Positions 50,887 to 61,100 of a stretch of 64,000 nucleotides of DNA are shown one piece after another. The position numbers and the translations under genes are program-made. The first letter of the stretch is position 1. Each line of letters begins with the position of its first letter. The DNA lies in contig JAHZFJ010000016.1 of the NCBI GenBank assembly GCA_019421365.1, positions 20,079-84,078 on the forward strand, read 5' to 3'. The stretch is from Lachnospiraceae bacterium. Its GTDB lineage: Bacteria > Bacillota > Clostridia > Lachnospirales > Lachnospiraceae. Below the pieces are notes generated by a model. That model had not been told where the DNA came from, searched no databases, and was given only the letters and a program-made list of their open reading frames with translations.

Positions 50887-53091
50887 CTAGATTAATTCAA
50901 ATGTTACATATTCCTCCGAACTGCTATCTGCACCAATATAAACATAGAATTCTCCTGGTTCACTACCAAAGCTCATATCTGCCTTGCAGAATTGTAACAT
51001 TTCTTCATTAATAGTGAAGGAAATTGTTTGTTCTTCTCCTGGTTGTAAAGTAACCTTTTGATAATCCTTTAATTCTTTTCTTGGACGAACTACGCTACCA
51101 AAACAATCTCTAATATATAATTGTACAGTTTCTGTACCAGCACAGTCACCAGTATTCTTAAGAGTTACACTAGCTACGATTTGCTCATCTACTGTCATCT
51201 GGTTCTTGCTTAATGTAAGATCAGAGTAAGCAAATGTTGTATAGCTAAGTCCATATCCAAAAGGATACAAAGGAGTATTTGGAATATCTCTATAATTAGA
51301 ACGATACATCACTACGTCTGACTTCGGATCGAAAGGTCTTCCTGTAAAATATTCATTATAATGAACCGGAACTTGTCCCACATTGTAAGGGAAGCTCATA
51401 GGAAGTTTTCCACTTGGATTAAAATCACCTGTAAGAACATTAGCAATTGCATTACCACCCTCTGTTCCAGGCATCCATACTGTTAAGATTGCTTTTGATT
51501 TTTCTGAAACTTCACGTAAATCTAATGGTCTTCCTGTAAACAGAACAACTGCTATATTAGGATTTACTTCATGAACAGCACGAAGTAATCTTTGCTGTAC
51601 TTCTGGAAGTAATAACTCTGTTCTACTAGCAGCTTCACCCGACATTACTCTGTGTTCACCGATAGCAAGTACTACTTTATCCGCACCTTTTGCAGCTTCA
51701 ACTGCTTCTGCAAGCATTCTCTCTTCATCTGCTTTTGAGACTTCTTTTACATGATGTTTTGGAATTAAGTTGTATTCCTCTGTTCCTAAAACTGGCGAAC
51801 CTTGTGTAAACGTCATATCATATACGTCTTCATATCTAACAAAAGCATCTTCTATAGAAACCGAATCCTCGTCTTTAGCAAGCATTGACCATGCACCGTA
51901 GATTTCTTTCTCAGATACGAAAGGTCCAATGAATGCTACTTTCTCACCCTTCTTAAGTGGTAAGATTCCATCATTCTCAAGTAATACAAATGATTTCTCA
52001 GCAGCTTCTAATGCTGTCTTTCTATGTTCTTCACATAAGATAACTTCTTTTTCCTTAATAGGATCTGCATCTTTATATGGATTTTCAAATAAACCTAATT
52101 TATTCTTAAGAGTTAAGATACGAAGAACCGATTCATCTAATAGACTTTCGTCAACTTTACCACTTTCAATTAAAGCAGCAAGCTCTTTGCTATAGATACC
52201 TGTCATCATATCAATATCTACTCCAGCCTTAATAGCAAGTTCTGCAGCCTGCTTACGGTCCTTTGCATAACCATGATAGATTATTTCTTCAATTGCTGTC
52301 CAGTCTGAAATTAATACTCCGTCAAATCCCATCTCATTACGTAATACATCTCTCATTAACCATTCGTTACCTGTAGCTGGAACACCATTTAATGTATTGA
52401 ACGATGTCATAACCATCTCTACACCAGCGTCTATTGCTGCTTTGTAGGCAGGAAGATAATAACCACGTAATGTATTCTCAGATAACTCAACTGTATTATA
52501 CTCTCTACCTGCTGTTGGTGCACCATAAGCCGCAAAATGTTTTACACATGCGCCAATATTATATTGCCCTCCAACATCATCACCTTGGAAACCTTCTACC
52601 ATAGCTTTTGCAAAATCACTATTAAGCTTTCCATCTTCTCCTGTAGACTCCATAACACGTCCCCATCTTGCATCTCTTACAAGATCAACCATTGGGGCAA
52701 ATGTTACATGTATACCAGATACCGCTGATTCTTTTGCAGCAATCTGAGCTAGGCGTTTTGAAAGTTCTGGTTCAAATGTTGCTCCCTGTCCTAACGGAAT
52801 AGGGAATATTGTGCGGAATCCATTGATTACATCAAACATAAACAATAGCGGAATATTATGCGGATGCTTCTCCATATATGCATCTTGAATTTCCTTAAAC
52901 TTCTCTGCACCTAAGAGGCCTATTACCGATCCAGCCTCCGCAATACTTTCCTCAGTAATACCATTCTCTCTAATTGGACCAGTAAGTATTGCATCATCTA
53001 TATAAAACCCACTTGTCACTTGTAATAATTGGTTGACCTTTTCTGTTAAGCTCATATCTTTTACTAAATTAATTAAGTCTTGTTGATTCAT
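50887..53091 (-). CDS. Glycoside hydrolase family 3 beta-glucosidase
   Basis: This exo-acting beta-glucosidase removes terminal glucose from beta-glucosides. The N-terminal TIM-barrel holds KHFAAYG (184-190) and nucleophile Asp263 in GFDGVLISDW. A C-terminal alpha/beta sandwich and a fibronectin-like domain (ending EYVTFELI) follow. At 734 residues without a signal peptide it is a cytoplasmic BglX-type enzyme. I start at MNQQDLINLVKDMSL, since AAAGGG lies upstream and the earlier codons have no site. It lies 44 bp after the LacI gene. In the Listeria sophoro-oligosaccharide locus a GH3 enzyme accompanies a GH94 phosphorylase, as here; specificity for beta-1,2 links is inferred. Confidence 0.92.
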   Translation of the reverse strand: MNQQDLINLVKDMSLTEKVNQLLQVTSGFYIDDAILTGPIRENGITEESIAEAGSVIGLLGAEKFKEIQDAYMEKHPHNIPLLFMFDVINGFRTIFPIPLGQGATFEPELSKRLAQIAAKESAVSGIHVTFAPMVDLVRDARWGRVMESTGEDGKLNSDFAKAMVEGFQGDDVGGQYNIGACVKHFAAYGAPTAGREYNTVELSENTLRGYYLPAYKAAIDAGVEMVMTSFNTLNGVPATGNEWLMRDVLRNEMGFDGVLISDWTAIEEIIYHGYAKDRKQAAELAIKAGVDIDMMTGIYSKELAALIESGKVDESLLDESVLRILTLKNKLGLFENPYKDADPIKEKEVILCEEHRKTALEAAEKSFVLLENDGILPLKKGEKVAFIGPFVSEKEIYGAWSMLAKDEDSVSIEDAFVRYEDVYDMTFTQGSPVLGTEEYNLIPKHHVKEVSKADEERMLAEAVEAAKGADKVVLAIGEHRVMSGEAASRTELLLPEVQQRLLRAVHEVNPNIAVVLFTGRPLDLREVSEKSKAILTVWMPGTEGGNAIANVLTGDFNPSGKLPMSFPYNVGQVPVHYNEYFTGRPFDPKSDVVMYRSNYRDIPNTPLYPFGYGLSYTTFAYSDLTLSKNQMTVDEQIVASVTLKNTGDCAGTETVQLYIRDCFGSVVRPRKELKDYQKVTLQPGEEQTISFTINEEMLQFCKADMSFGSEPGEFYVYIGADSSSEEYVTFELI

Positions 53092-53135
53092 CGCGCTGCC
53101 CTTTCTATGTTGCCACATAACTAAAAACAAATCGT

Positions 53136-54173
53136 TTAACTATCTTGTATCATCTTAACCGAGCCTCTCTTCATAACTACAGACTCATATACCTTGTGTT
53201 GACTCTTTTCTCCATTCATCATACCATGTAACAACGATACTGCAGATAACGCCATCTCCGTTGCGGGTTGATATACCGTATCCAACGCAGGATTATAAAA
53301 TTCTGTCATCTCAATACCGTCAAATCCTATAATGGATATATCATCTGGAATTTTCTTTCCCATTGCAATAGCTGCTTTAGCCGCTCCAATTGCTAATACA
53401 TCTGAAAATGCAAAGACAGCTGTCATATCCGGATTTTTCAACATAAGCTGCTTCATCCCTTGGAATCCAACTCGAAAACCAGTACCATTTACAGGTGCGC
53501 TTAAAGAAATGAGATTATCATCTAATGGAATTCCATTATCCTCTAGAGCTTTTTTATAACCTTGAAATCGCAAAATATTAGGAGTAATCACATTTCCGAC
53601 ATCTTTGTATAGAAACCCGATTTTTCTATGGCCCATATCGATTAGATATTGTGTTGCTTTATAAGCTTCTTTTTCATCATCAATAATTACACTAGAATAT
53701 AGAGAAGGATCAACATTACCTTCTGTACTTACGGTAAGCAAAACACACGGAGTTCCCAGTTGTTTAAACTTTGCCTCTGTATACGACGAATAAGAACCAC
53801 CCATAATCATAACACCACACAGATTTCTATGCATAGATTCACTAATTGCTACATCTAACTCGTCTTTCATGTCATCAACATTTTGGATCAAGAGAGGAAA
53901 TCCTCTAGAAGCCATCTCGGTCTCTATAACATCAATCATCTTAGAAAAGAACGGATTGGAAATGTATTTTACAAAAAGCGCAATATTGTCCGATTGCGTC
54001 ATTTTAAGATTCCTGGCGTTATTATTAGGTATGTAATTATATTCATTAATTACATCCATTACTTTCTTCCGTGTTTTTTCACTAACCGATCCTGTTTGAT
54101 TGATAACACGTGAAACCGTTGCAATTCCTACACCCGATAATCTTGCTATATCTATAATCGTGATATTCGCCAT
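53136..54173 (-). CDS. LacI family transcriptional regulator
   Basis: The N-terminal helix-turn-helix reads ITIIDIARLSGVGIATVSRVIN and is followed by the hinge helix NNARNLKMTQSD. The rest is a periplasmic-binding-protein-like sensor domain with GFDGIEMTEFYNPALDTVYQP near the end. The length is 345 residues. The ATG has GGGGAGG 6 nt upstream; an ATG five codons earlier lies before it. It is upstream of the GH3 gene in the same direction. The probable targets are the matching operator-like sites at the divergent transporter/GH94 promoters. The inducer is presumably a sugar. Confidence 0.93.
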   Translation of the reverse strand: MANITIIDIARLSGVGIATVSRVINQTGSVSEKTRKKVMDVINEYNYIPNNNARNLKMTQSDNIALFVKYISNPFFSKMIDVIETEMASRGFPLLIQNVDDMKDELDVAISESMHRNLCGVMIMGGSYSSYTEAKFKQLGTPCVLLTVSTEGNVDPSLYSSVIIDDEKEAYKATQYLIDMGHRKIGFLYKDVGNVITPNILRFQGYKKALEDNGIPLDDNLISLSAPVNGTGFRVGFQGMKQLMLKNPDMTAVFAFSDVLAIGAAKAAIAMGKKIPDDISIIGFDGIEMTEFYNPALDTVYQPATEMALSAVSLLHGMMNGEKSQHKVYESVVMKRGSVKMIQDS

Positions 54174-54249
54174 TTTGTTCCTCCCCATAATTTAATTCAT
54201 AATTACAAATAACGGGCACGCACTTTGTGAGTGTCCGTTTATTAAAAAA

Positions 54250-54278
54250 GGGCTGCTGTATATATTAATCAGCAGCCC
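54250..54278 (-). terminator. Terminator of the ABC transporter operon
   Basis: GGGCTGCTG pairs with CAGCAGCCC, and TTTTTT follows on the minus strand. It lies 18 bp after the solute-binding protein gene. A weaker hairpin (ACGGGCAC/GTGTCCGT) follows. Confidence 0.92.
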
Positions 54279-54295
54279 TTTATAGTCTCTTTTAC

Positions 54296-55861
54296 CTATT
54301 CAGCAACTGGTGTAAAAGATTCTAGTTGAGATTTTAATTCATCAATAACAGTGTCAATTCCGGCTTTCTTTAATTGACTTCTATATTCTTCAATTGCAGA
54401 AGCAACGTCATCTGTTTTACCTAACATAAGTTGAATACCTAGTGTTGAGTTTACATTTGAGATACCAGATAATTCAGTTGCAACTTTTGAAGAATCAAAA
54501 GTGAATCCATTATAAGGATTGCTGATGAAATTCTCACTCCATTCTTCTTGCTTTACATAACGGCTAGGGTGTTCTGATCTAGAAGGGATTTTGAATTTAC
54601 TGTTAGTAAATGCCCAACCAGCAAATCCACCACCATCTACTGCATCATCAAATCCTTCTGGTTTTTCTAAATAGCCATCAACGATTTCGTATTGTTGACC
54701 TTCTATACCGTATTGTAATAATCTATAGTAAGATTCATCTGTCATTAATTTTTCAATTACCATTACAGCTCTTTCAGGATATTTTGAATTTGTATTGATA
54801 ACAGTCATATCTTGTGCTGGTGAGTTTTGCATAACTTTGTTGTTATCTTCAGCAAAGTACCAAGCATCTATATCCTGATTTTCTAATTGACCATGGATTG
54901 CTGTGTAGTTACCAGTCCAGTCACCCATATGTGTAATGTAAGCGCTACTTTGAAGATTCTTATACATCTCTTTATCACCTGTTTGAGCTGATAAGATATC
55001 TGTAGGCCAGAAGCCTTTTGATTCCCACTCATCAAGCATAGTTACGAACTTAGCAAATTCATCAGTAAATGCTGGATGAACAATATCTTTATAGTCATTG
55101 TAATCTTTAGCTACAAGGAACATTTCTGTTTCTGCAATACCAGGTGCTGTTATCCAATTTCCAGTTGACTCAACTAACATTCTGTAGAAATCCATAGCAA
55201 CTTCTGAGTTACCGTTGATAGGATAGATACCATGAGCTACAGATGCTTCACAATATGCAATCATAGAATCCAAATCTGTAACATAATCGATTCCCCATTC
55301 GTCGCAGTTTGCTTTGTTATACACGAAGCCATTTGCTGAATATCCTGCTCCAAGTGAAGGAACACCATAGATACCATCTCCTGACTTAGCAGCTGCCCAA
55401 CTTGACTCTGGAACCTCAGCGTATAGTGTTGGTGCATACTTTTTCAATATTTCTGAAATATCAGCTAAAGAACCTTGTTTTGCTAACGTATAATATGGTA
55501 CAGGTGCATTCACAGAAGCATACGCCATGTCAAAACTTTCACCTGATGCCCATAATAGAGGGTATTTTGTAGAAACATCACCCCAATCAATGTACTTGAT
55601 TTCAATTGAAGTATTGATATCCTCTGTAAGCTTACGATTAATCTCAGCTAGAATTTCATCATTTTTCACACCTGGTGAACCGTATAGATACATTGAAAGA
55701 GTTACGTGTTCTGATAAATCCACGTCTCCATCTGCAACTTCGCTAGAAGCTGAGTTCGAACCACTTGATGTGTTATTCTTATCCCCATTAGCACATCCAG
55801 TTAGTAATACTGTTGCCATAGCAACACATAAAACACTACTAATTACCTTTTTTAATTTCAT
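54296..55861 (-). CDS. Sugar ABC transporter solute-binding lipoprotein (LplA-like)
   Basis: This lipoprotein captures an oligosaccharide outside the cell. The signal ends with lipobox LTGC (Cys23), followed by a Ser/Asn/Asp-rich linker. The mature part has the fold of family 1 binding proteins. The C-terminal ~100 residues (GWAFTNSKFKIPSRSEHPSR, then FTFDSSKVATELSGISNV) resemble the LplA-type C-terminus. The length is 521 residues. It is the third gene of the importer operon, after the two permeases. No ATPase is encoded nearby, so a shared MsmX-type ATPase elsewhere is likely. The ligand is inferred to be a beta-glucan oligosaccharide from the neighbours. Confidence 0.9.
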   Translation of the reverse strand: MKLKKVISSVLCVAMATVLLTGCANGDKNNTSSGSNSASSEVADGDVDLSEHVTLSMYLYGSPGVKNDEILAEINRKLTEDINTSIEIKYIDWGDVSTKYPLLWASGESFDMAYASVNAPVPYYTLAKQGSLADISEILKKYAPTLYAEVPESSWAAAKSGDGIYGVPSLGAGYSANGFVYNKANCDEWGIDYVTDLDSMIAYCEASVAHGIYPINGNSEVAMDFYRMLVESTGNWITAPGIAETEMFLVAKDYNDYKDIVHPAFTDEFAKFVTMLDEWESKGFWPTDILSAQTGDKEMYKNLQSSAYITHMGDWTGNYTAIHGQLENQDIDAWYFAEDNNKVMQNSPAQDMTVINTNSKYPERAVMVIEKLMTDESYYRLLQYGIEGQQYEIVDGYLEKPEGFDDAVDGGGFAGWAFTNSKFKIPSRSEHPSRYVKQEEWSENFISNPYNGFTFDSSKVATELSGISNVNSTLGIQLMLGKTDDVASAIEEYRSQLKKAGIDTVIDELKSQLESFTPVAE

Positions 55862-55933
55862 AGTTTTACCTCCTATATTTTATAGGTTTTAGCATAAAAT
55901 GTAAAGCCTATAATATCATTTGAATTAATTGAT

Positions 55934-56851
55934 TTAACCTTTTACTGAACCTACAGTAAGTCCACTTACGAAATATTTTTGCACAAATGGATATAGTAAA
56001 ATAATAGGTCCTGTAGCAAGTACCGCTGTCGCCATCTTAACTGACTGTGTTGGTACCGAAGCTGCATCAATTACATGCCCCAAACTTGTAAGAGAGTCTA
56101 TACTTGTTTGGTTGACCATCTTTTGAAGAAAATACTGCAATGGATATTTTGAAGCTGTATCAATATATAAACTAGCATTATACCACTCATTCCAATAACC
56201 TAACGCAAGGAATAGTCCTATTGTAGCAAGGGAAGGAAGTGCTAAAGGCATAAACACTTTTAGATAAATCTTAAATGGTCCTGCTCCATCCATCGTAGCT
56301 GATTCATATAATTCATCTGGAATCGACTTCATGAAGTTTCTCATAAGGAATATAGACCATGCACTAACAAGACCAGGCAATATAAGCGCCCAGATGTTGT
56401 CTTTTAAATTTAGGTATCTAACATAAAGAATATAGGTAGGTACCAATCCACCACTGAAAAGTGTAGTGAAATATATGAAAAATGAAAAGAAGTTGCGGTA
56501 TTTAAAATCTTTACGATTCAATACATAACCTGCCATCGACATGATAAACAACCCAATTAGAGTTCCCACAACAGTTATAAATATAGTTACTTTATAAGCA
56601 TCTAACATCTTTGTAGAGTTACTTAATAGATAACGATATGCTGATATACTCCACTCTTTAGGAAAGAGCTTATATCCCTCTGCTACAATTTCTTTTTCAG
56701 TCATAAAAGATGATGTTATCATCAATGCAAATGGAAACAAGCATATGATTGCAAAAACAGCTACACACAAGTAACTTAAAGCCATTAATCTTCTATCGCC
56801 TTTTCCCATTTTGATAGCTGATTTAGTTTTTTCACTTTGTTTATTCTTCAT
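55934..56851 (-). CDS. Sugar ABC transporter permease (LplC/YtcP type)
   Basis: This is one of two inner-membrane subunits of the importer, with about six membrane helices. The EAA loop, which contacts the ATPase, is ELYESATMDGAGPFKIYLKV followed by MPLALP. It starts MKNKQSEKTKSAIKMGKGD with a basic cytoplasmic tail, and the ATG has AAGGTGG ~8 nt upstream. The length of 305 residues is typical. The gene starts 15 bp after the other permease. Confidence 0.92.
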   Translation of the reverse strand: MKNKQSEKTKSAIKMGKGDRRLMALSYLCVAVFAIICLFPFALMITSSFMTEKEIVAEGYKLFPKEWSISAYRYLLSNSTKMLDAYKVTIFITVVGTLIGLFIMSMAGYVLNRKDFKYRNFFSFFIYFTTLFSGGLVPTYILYVRYLNLKDNIWALILPGLVSAWSIFLMRNFMKSIPDELYESATMDGAGPFKIYLKVFMPLALPSLATIGLFLALGYWNEWYNASLYIDTASKYPLQYFLQKMVNQTSIDSLTSLGHVIDAASVPTQSVKMATAVLATGPIILLYPFVQKYFVSGLTVGSVKG

Positions 56852-56866
56852 TTTCTACCACCTTTA

Positions 56867-57799
56867 CTAGAATAACGCACTATCCGGTTCAATTTTACGG
56901 ACAATCCAGTTAACTCCGAGTACAAGTATCAGACCAAACACCGATTGATAAAGTCCAACGGCAGCACTAGACGAGAAATTGAATGATCCAATTAAACTTC
57001 GGTAAACATAAGTATCAATTATATCAGTTGAATGATACAGAATAGAGTTTGTACCGATCAGATTGTAGAATAGATCGAAAGAACCTCTTAAAATTCCACC
57101 TAATCCAAACAATATCAATAAGATAAATGTTGGTTTCATAAGCGGTATTGTTATACTCTTAATTCTTTGGAAACGACTTGCTCCATCAATATAAGACGCT
57201 TCATAAATTTCAGTGCTTATACCTGTTATAGTAGCCATATAAACAATCATTCCGTAACCTGTAGTTTTCCATATGTAGAAAAATACAATTATGAACTTCC
57301 AAACCCAAGGTGTCGAATAGAATGCAAATTTTTCTCCCCCTAGATTCACAAGTATAGAATTAATAAAGCCATTATCAAAATTAAAGAAGTTATATGCGAA
57401 TACACCAACTACTACATATGAAATAAAATGTGGTAATAAGATAACTGATTGAGAAACTTTCTTAAATCTCTTTCTTGTTATCTCAGAAAGCATAATTGCA
57501 AGTACAATTTGAATACTGTGACTTAAAACCAAAAATACTAAATTATAAAGTAACGTATTTTTTGTAATCCTTAATAGGTCTCCATTCTGAACTAAAAACT
57601 CAAAATTCTTAAAACCTACAAAATCACTACCAAAGATTCCTTTGTTAGGATTATAATTTACGAATGCTACATATGCACCAGGCATCGTAACATAGGAAAA
57701 AATAATGAAATAAACAATTGCGGGTACAAGCATTAAAAATAATACCCAATTCTTACGAATTTCTTTTCCAAAAGCGCGAATTCCCTGTTTTGTCTTCAA
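56867..57799 (-). CDS. Sugar ABC transporter permease (LplB/YteP type)
   Basis: This is the partner permease, with about six membrane helices. The EAA loop is EIYEASYIDGASRFQRIKSI followed by IPLMKP. The start codon is TTG with GGAGGG 6 nt upstream. The length of 310 residues is typical. It is the first gene of the permease-permease-binding protein operon, with a consensus promoter at 57874-57902 and an operator-like site just downstream of it. Confidence 0.92.
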   Translation of the reverse strand: MKTKQGIRAFGKEIRKNWVLFLMLVPAIVYFIIFSYVTMPGAYVAFVNYNPNKGIFGSDFVGFKNFEFLVQNGDLLRITKNTLLYNLVFLVLSHSIQIVLAIMLSEITRKRFKKVSQSVILLPHFISYVVVGVFAYNFFNFDNGFINSILVNLGGEKFAFYSTPWVWKFIIVFFYIWKTTGYGMIVYMATITGISTEIYEASYIDGASRFQRIKSITIPLMKPTFILLILFGLGGILRGSFDLFYNLIGTNSILYHSTDIIDTYVYRSLIGSFNFSSSAAVGLYQSVFGLILVLGVNWIVRKIEPDSALF

Positions 57800-57837
57800 T
57801 ATATCCCTCCGTTCCTTCCTCGTTTTACTGTTTTTTT

Positions 57838-57865
57838 GAAATTGGAAACGTTTTTATTCGTTTTG
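57838..57865. promoter_or_regulatory. Operator-like site 1
   Basis: This 28-bp site starts GAAATTGGAAACGTTTTTAT. It matches site 2 at 58068-58095 in 23 of 28 positions, in the same orientation, and sits just after the -10 of the transporter promoter, a typical repressor position. Confidence 0.7.
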
Positions 57866-57873
57866 ATAGATTA

Positions 57874-57902
57874 ATCATAATTTATTTCTACATTTTTGTC
57901 AA
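57874..57902 (-). promoter_or_regulatory. Predicted promoter of the ABC transporter operon
   Basis: TTGACA, a 17-bp spacer and TATGAT on the minus strand, ~75 bp before the first permease gene. Confidence 0.8.
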
Positions 57903-58032
57903 CATGTCATTTATATCAATATAACCATGATTTTTTTGTGCAATTTTCACAATATTTTAAGTTTTTTATTATTTACCTCTATATTTCCCATTATTTTCAA
58001 TACAAATTCTTTTGTAGTTTTCATTAATTCCA

Positions 58033-58061
58033 TTGACTTATTATCGATTTTCTTATATACT
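58033..58061 (+). promoter_or_regulatory. Predicted promoter of the GH94 gene
   Basis: TTGACT, a 17-bp spacer and TATACT on the plus strand, ~50 bp before the start. Operator-like site 2 begins 7 bp after the -10. Confidence 0.8.
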
Positions 58062-58067
58062 TTGAAT

Positions 58068-58095
58068 GAAATTGGAAATGTTTTCACCCGTTTTC
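58068..58095. promoter_or_regulatory. Operator-like site 2
   Basis: This site starts GAAATTGGAAATGTTTTCAC and overlaps the expected transcription start of the GH94 gene. The shared part with site 1 is GAAATTGGAAA, GTTTT and CGTTTT. LacI-family sites often contain such GAAA/TTTC half-sites. Confidence 0.7.
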
Positions 58096-58112
58096 ATTAA
58101 GGAGGAAATCAT

Positions 58113-61100
58113 ATGACACATAAAAACACGCCAACTCCAATTACGCTAAAAAACAGCAATAGCACGTTTTCTTTCTTAGCTAGTGGAGATGCTTTTGAAT
58201 GGATTCACGACTCAGTAATGATAAATGATTTTCACGGAACCAATACTGATGGATCTTCCAATAACATATATCTTCGTATATATAATGACAATACCATTCA
58301 ATCTTATCCATTAATTGGTGTTCATTCAAATAGTACTATAGAAGCAAGCAATACAGCTCTTCGTTTTACAGGTACTGCACAAAATGTTAACTACACAGTT
58401 ACATTCCGCCTTACTCCGTTCGGAGTTTGGTTCTGGGATATCTCTTTAACAGGAGAATGTCAGAAAGCTGACGTTGTATATTCGCAAGATATTGGTGTTG
58501 CTTCTACAGGAAGCGTTGCATCAAACGAATTATACACTGCACAATATCTAGGCCACAGTGTTTTCGAAGGTAATAATGGCTATGTCATCTGTTCTAGACA
58601 GAACATGAGCCAAGGAAATACGAATCCATACTTGCAACAAGGTAGTTTAGGTATTCGAACAAATGCCTACTCAACAGATGGAACTCAATTCTTCGGACTA
58701 TCTTATAAAAAGACTAATGTTCCCGAAGCACTAAGCGGAGATCTACCAAACATAAACAAACAGTATGAACTTTCACATATTGCGCTACAGACCGAAACAT
58801 TCTCTGTTAACGGTAGCAAAGAATTCTCATTCTACGGAATATGTAAAGCCGATCATCCTGAAGCAATCAAGGAAATCGAATATCTACAAGAGATAAATGA
58901 TGCGTATTCATATAGCCCAGCAGAAGAGTTTGTAACTTCCCCAGTTCCTACTCCTATAATTGGCGAACCTTATGCTTCTCCAGAATGGAACATACAACAA
59001 ATTAACGAACAGTTCCCCGACCGTCGTTTAGAAGAGAAAAACAAAGACACTTTATATTCATTCTTTACACCATCAAATGGACACGTAGTATTACAATCCA
59101 AAGAATTAGTTACTGAACGTCCTCACGGACACATTCTCATGACTAACTTTGATATGACTAAAGTTCCAACTGGTGTAGTTAGTTCCACTAACTACATGTA
59201 TGGTGTATTTAACTGTCAGTTCGTGGTAGGTAATACAACTAATAATAAACTCCTCTCAAATCACAGAGGTCTTTTAAACGTTCAAAAGAATAGTGGTCAA
59301 CGTATCTTTGTTAAGATAGATAACACATATCGTCAGCTTACATTACCTGCAGCTTATGAGATGGAAGTATCCGGTAGCACTTGGTACTATCAAATTGAAG
59401 ACGATATTCTTGTAGTTTCATCATTCGCCACATTTGATCGTCCCGAAATTGTTTTACAAGTACGTTCTACTACAGGCAAAGCATATGACTTTATTGTTTC
59501 CAACCAAATTACGGCTGGACCAAACGAAGTTGGACAAAGTTTTGAATTAGAGCAAGAAGACTCTACACTAATCATCAAACCTTCAAAGGATTGCTACACA
59601 AGATCATATTATCCTGATCTAAACTTCCGTATTCGCACTCCTGAAGGTAGTATAATATCAGATGATAGAGTTTTCTACGATGACCATACTATGGATCCAT
59701 CAATTATAACAATTAATATTAATCAAAAATCTGACTTTGAAATCGTTTTACAAGGCTCTGAAAATAACGATGCACCAGCTTTTGAAGAATCTTACGATTT
59801 CAACACACATAAAGCAGCTTACGAAGTATACTACAACGAAGTAGCTAGTAATTTCAGACTAAGCACTGCTGACACTAATAACATAACAGCTGATAAACTA
59901 AATGCAACAATGCGTTGGTATTCTCACGATGCTCTAATACATTTTGCTTCTCCACATGGTTTAGAACAATCCGGAGGAGCCGCTTGGGGTACACGTGATG
60001 TATGCCAAGGACCTGTAGAATTCTTCTTAGCAACAGGACATTTCTCTATGGTTCGTGACATTCTAATCCACTTATTCGCTCATCAAATCGAAGAAGTATC
60101 TGAATGGCCACAATGGTTTATGTTCGATCGTTATCCAATACACCAAGAAGATTGCCACGGAGACGTTGTATTCTGGCCTTTAAAAGCCATAAGTGATTAT
60201 ATCAATGCAACGGGTGATACTACAATCTTAGATGAGGTCGTAGATTATCGAAGCGGTTCAAAAGGCACTCCTGTTGGAAAGACAGAATCTATATTAGAAC
60301 ACATCAAACGTGCTGTTGAAACAATTCGTAAGCGTTTCTTACCAGGCACTTCATTAATCTCTTATGCCGGTGGAGACTGGGATGATACATTACAACCAGC
60401 TAGCAAGCATTTAAAAGAGAATTTAGTTAGTGCGTGGACACAAGCACTTGCACAACAAACACTTAGTTTGTTAAGCAATTCTGTTATCGAAAAAGACGAG
60501 ACATTCTCGAATGAGCTCAGTACAATGGCAACAGATATCAAAGATTCCTTCTATCGCTATTTAATTAAGGATGGCGTAATTGCTGGCTTCTTATATCGCG
60601 AAGCAGATGGTACTTCAAAGGTTATGTTACACCCTGATGATACAGAAACTTCAATCAAATACAGACTTCTACCATTAACAAGAAGTATTATCGCTGGATT
60701 GGCTGATTCTGAATTAGCTGCTACTAATGTGGATATTATCGACAAATACCTTGCTTGTCCTGACGGTGTACGTCTAATGGATCATCCAGCTGGCTACGAA
60801 GGCGGTATCAGCAAGATATTCCTACGCGCTGAACAAGCAGCTAATATCGGACGAGAGATTAGTTTACAATATGTTCACGCTCACATTCGTTACATCGAGG
60901 CAATGGCTACACTAGGTAACGCAGACAAGGCATGGAAGGCTCTTATGCAAATCAACCCAATCCTTGTTACTGAATGCGTACCAAATGCTCTAACTCGTCA
61001 AAGTAATGTTTACTTTAGTAGTTCAGAAGGCTGCTATAATGACCGTTACGAGTATGCTGCTAACTTCGACAAATTAAGAGATGGTTCTATCGCTGTAAAA

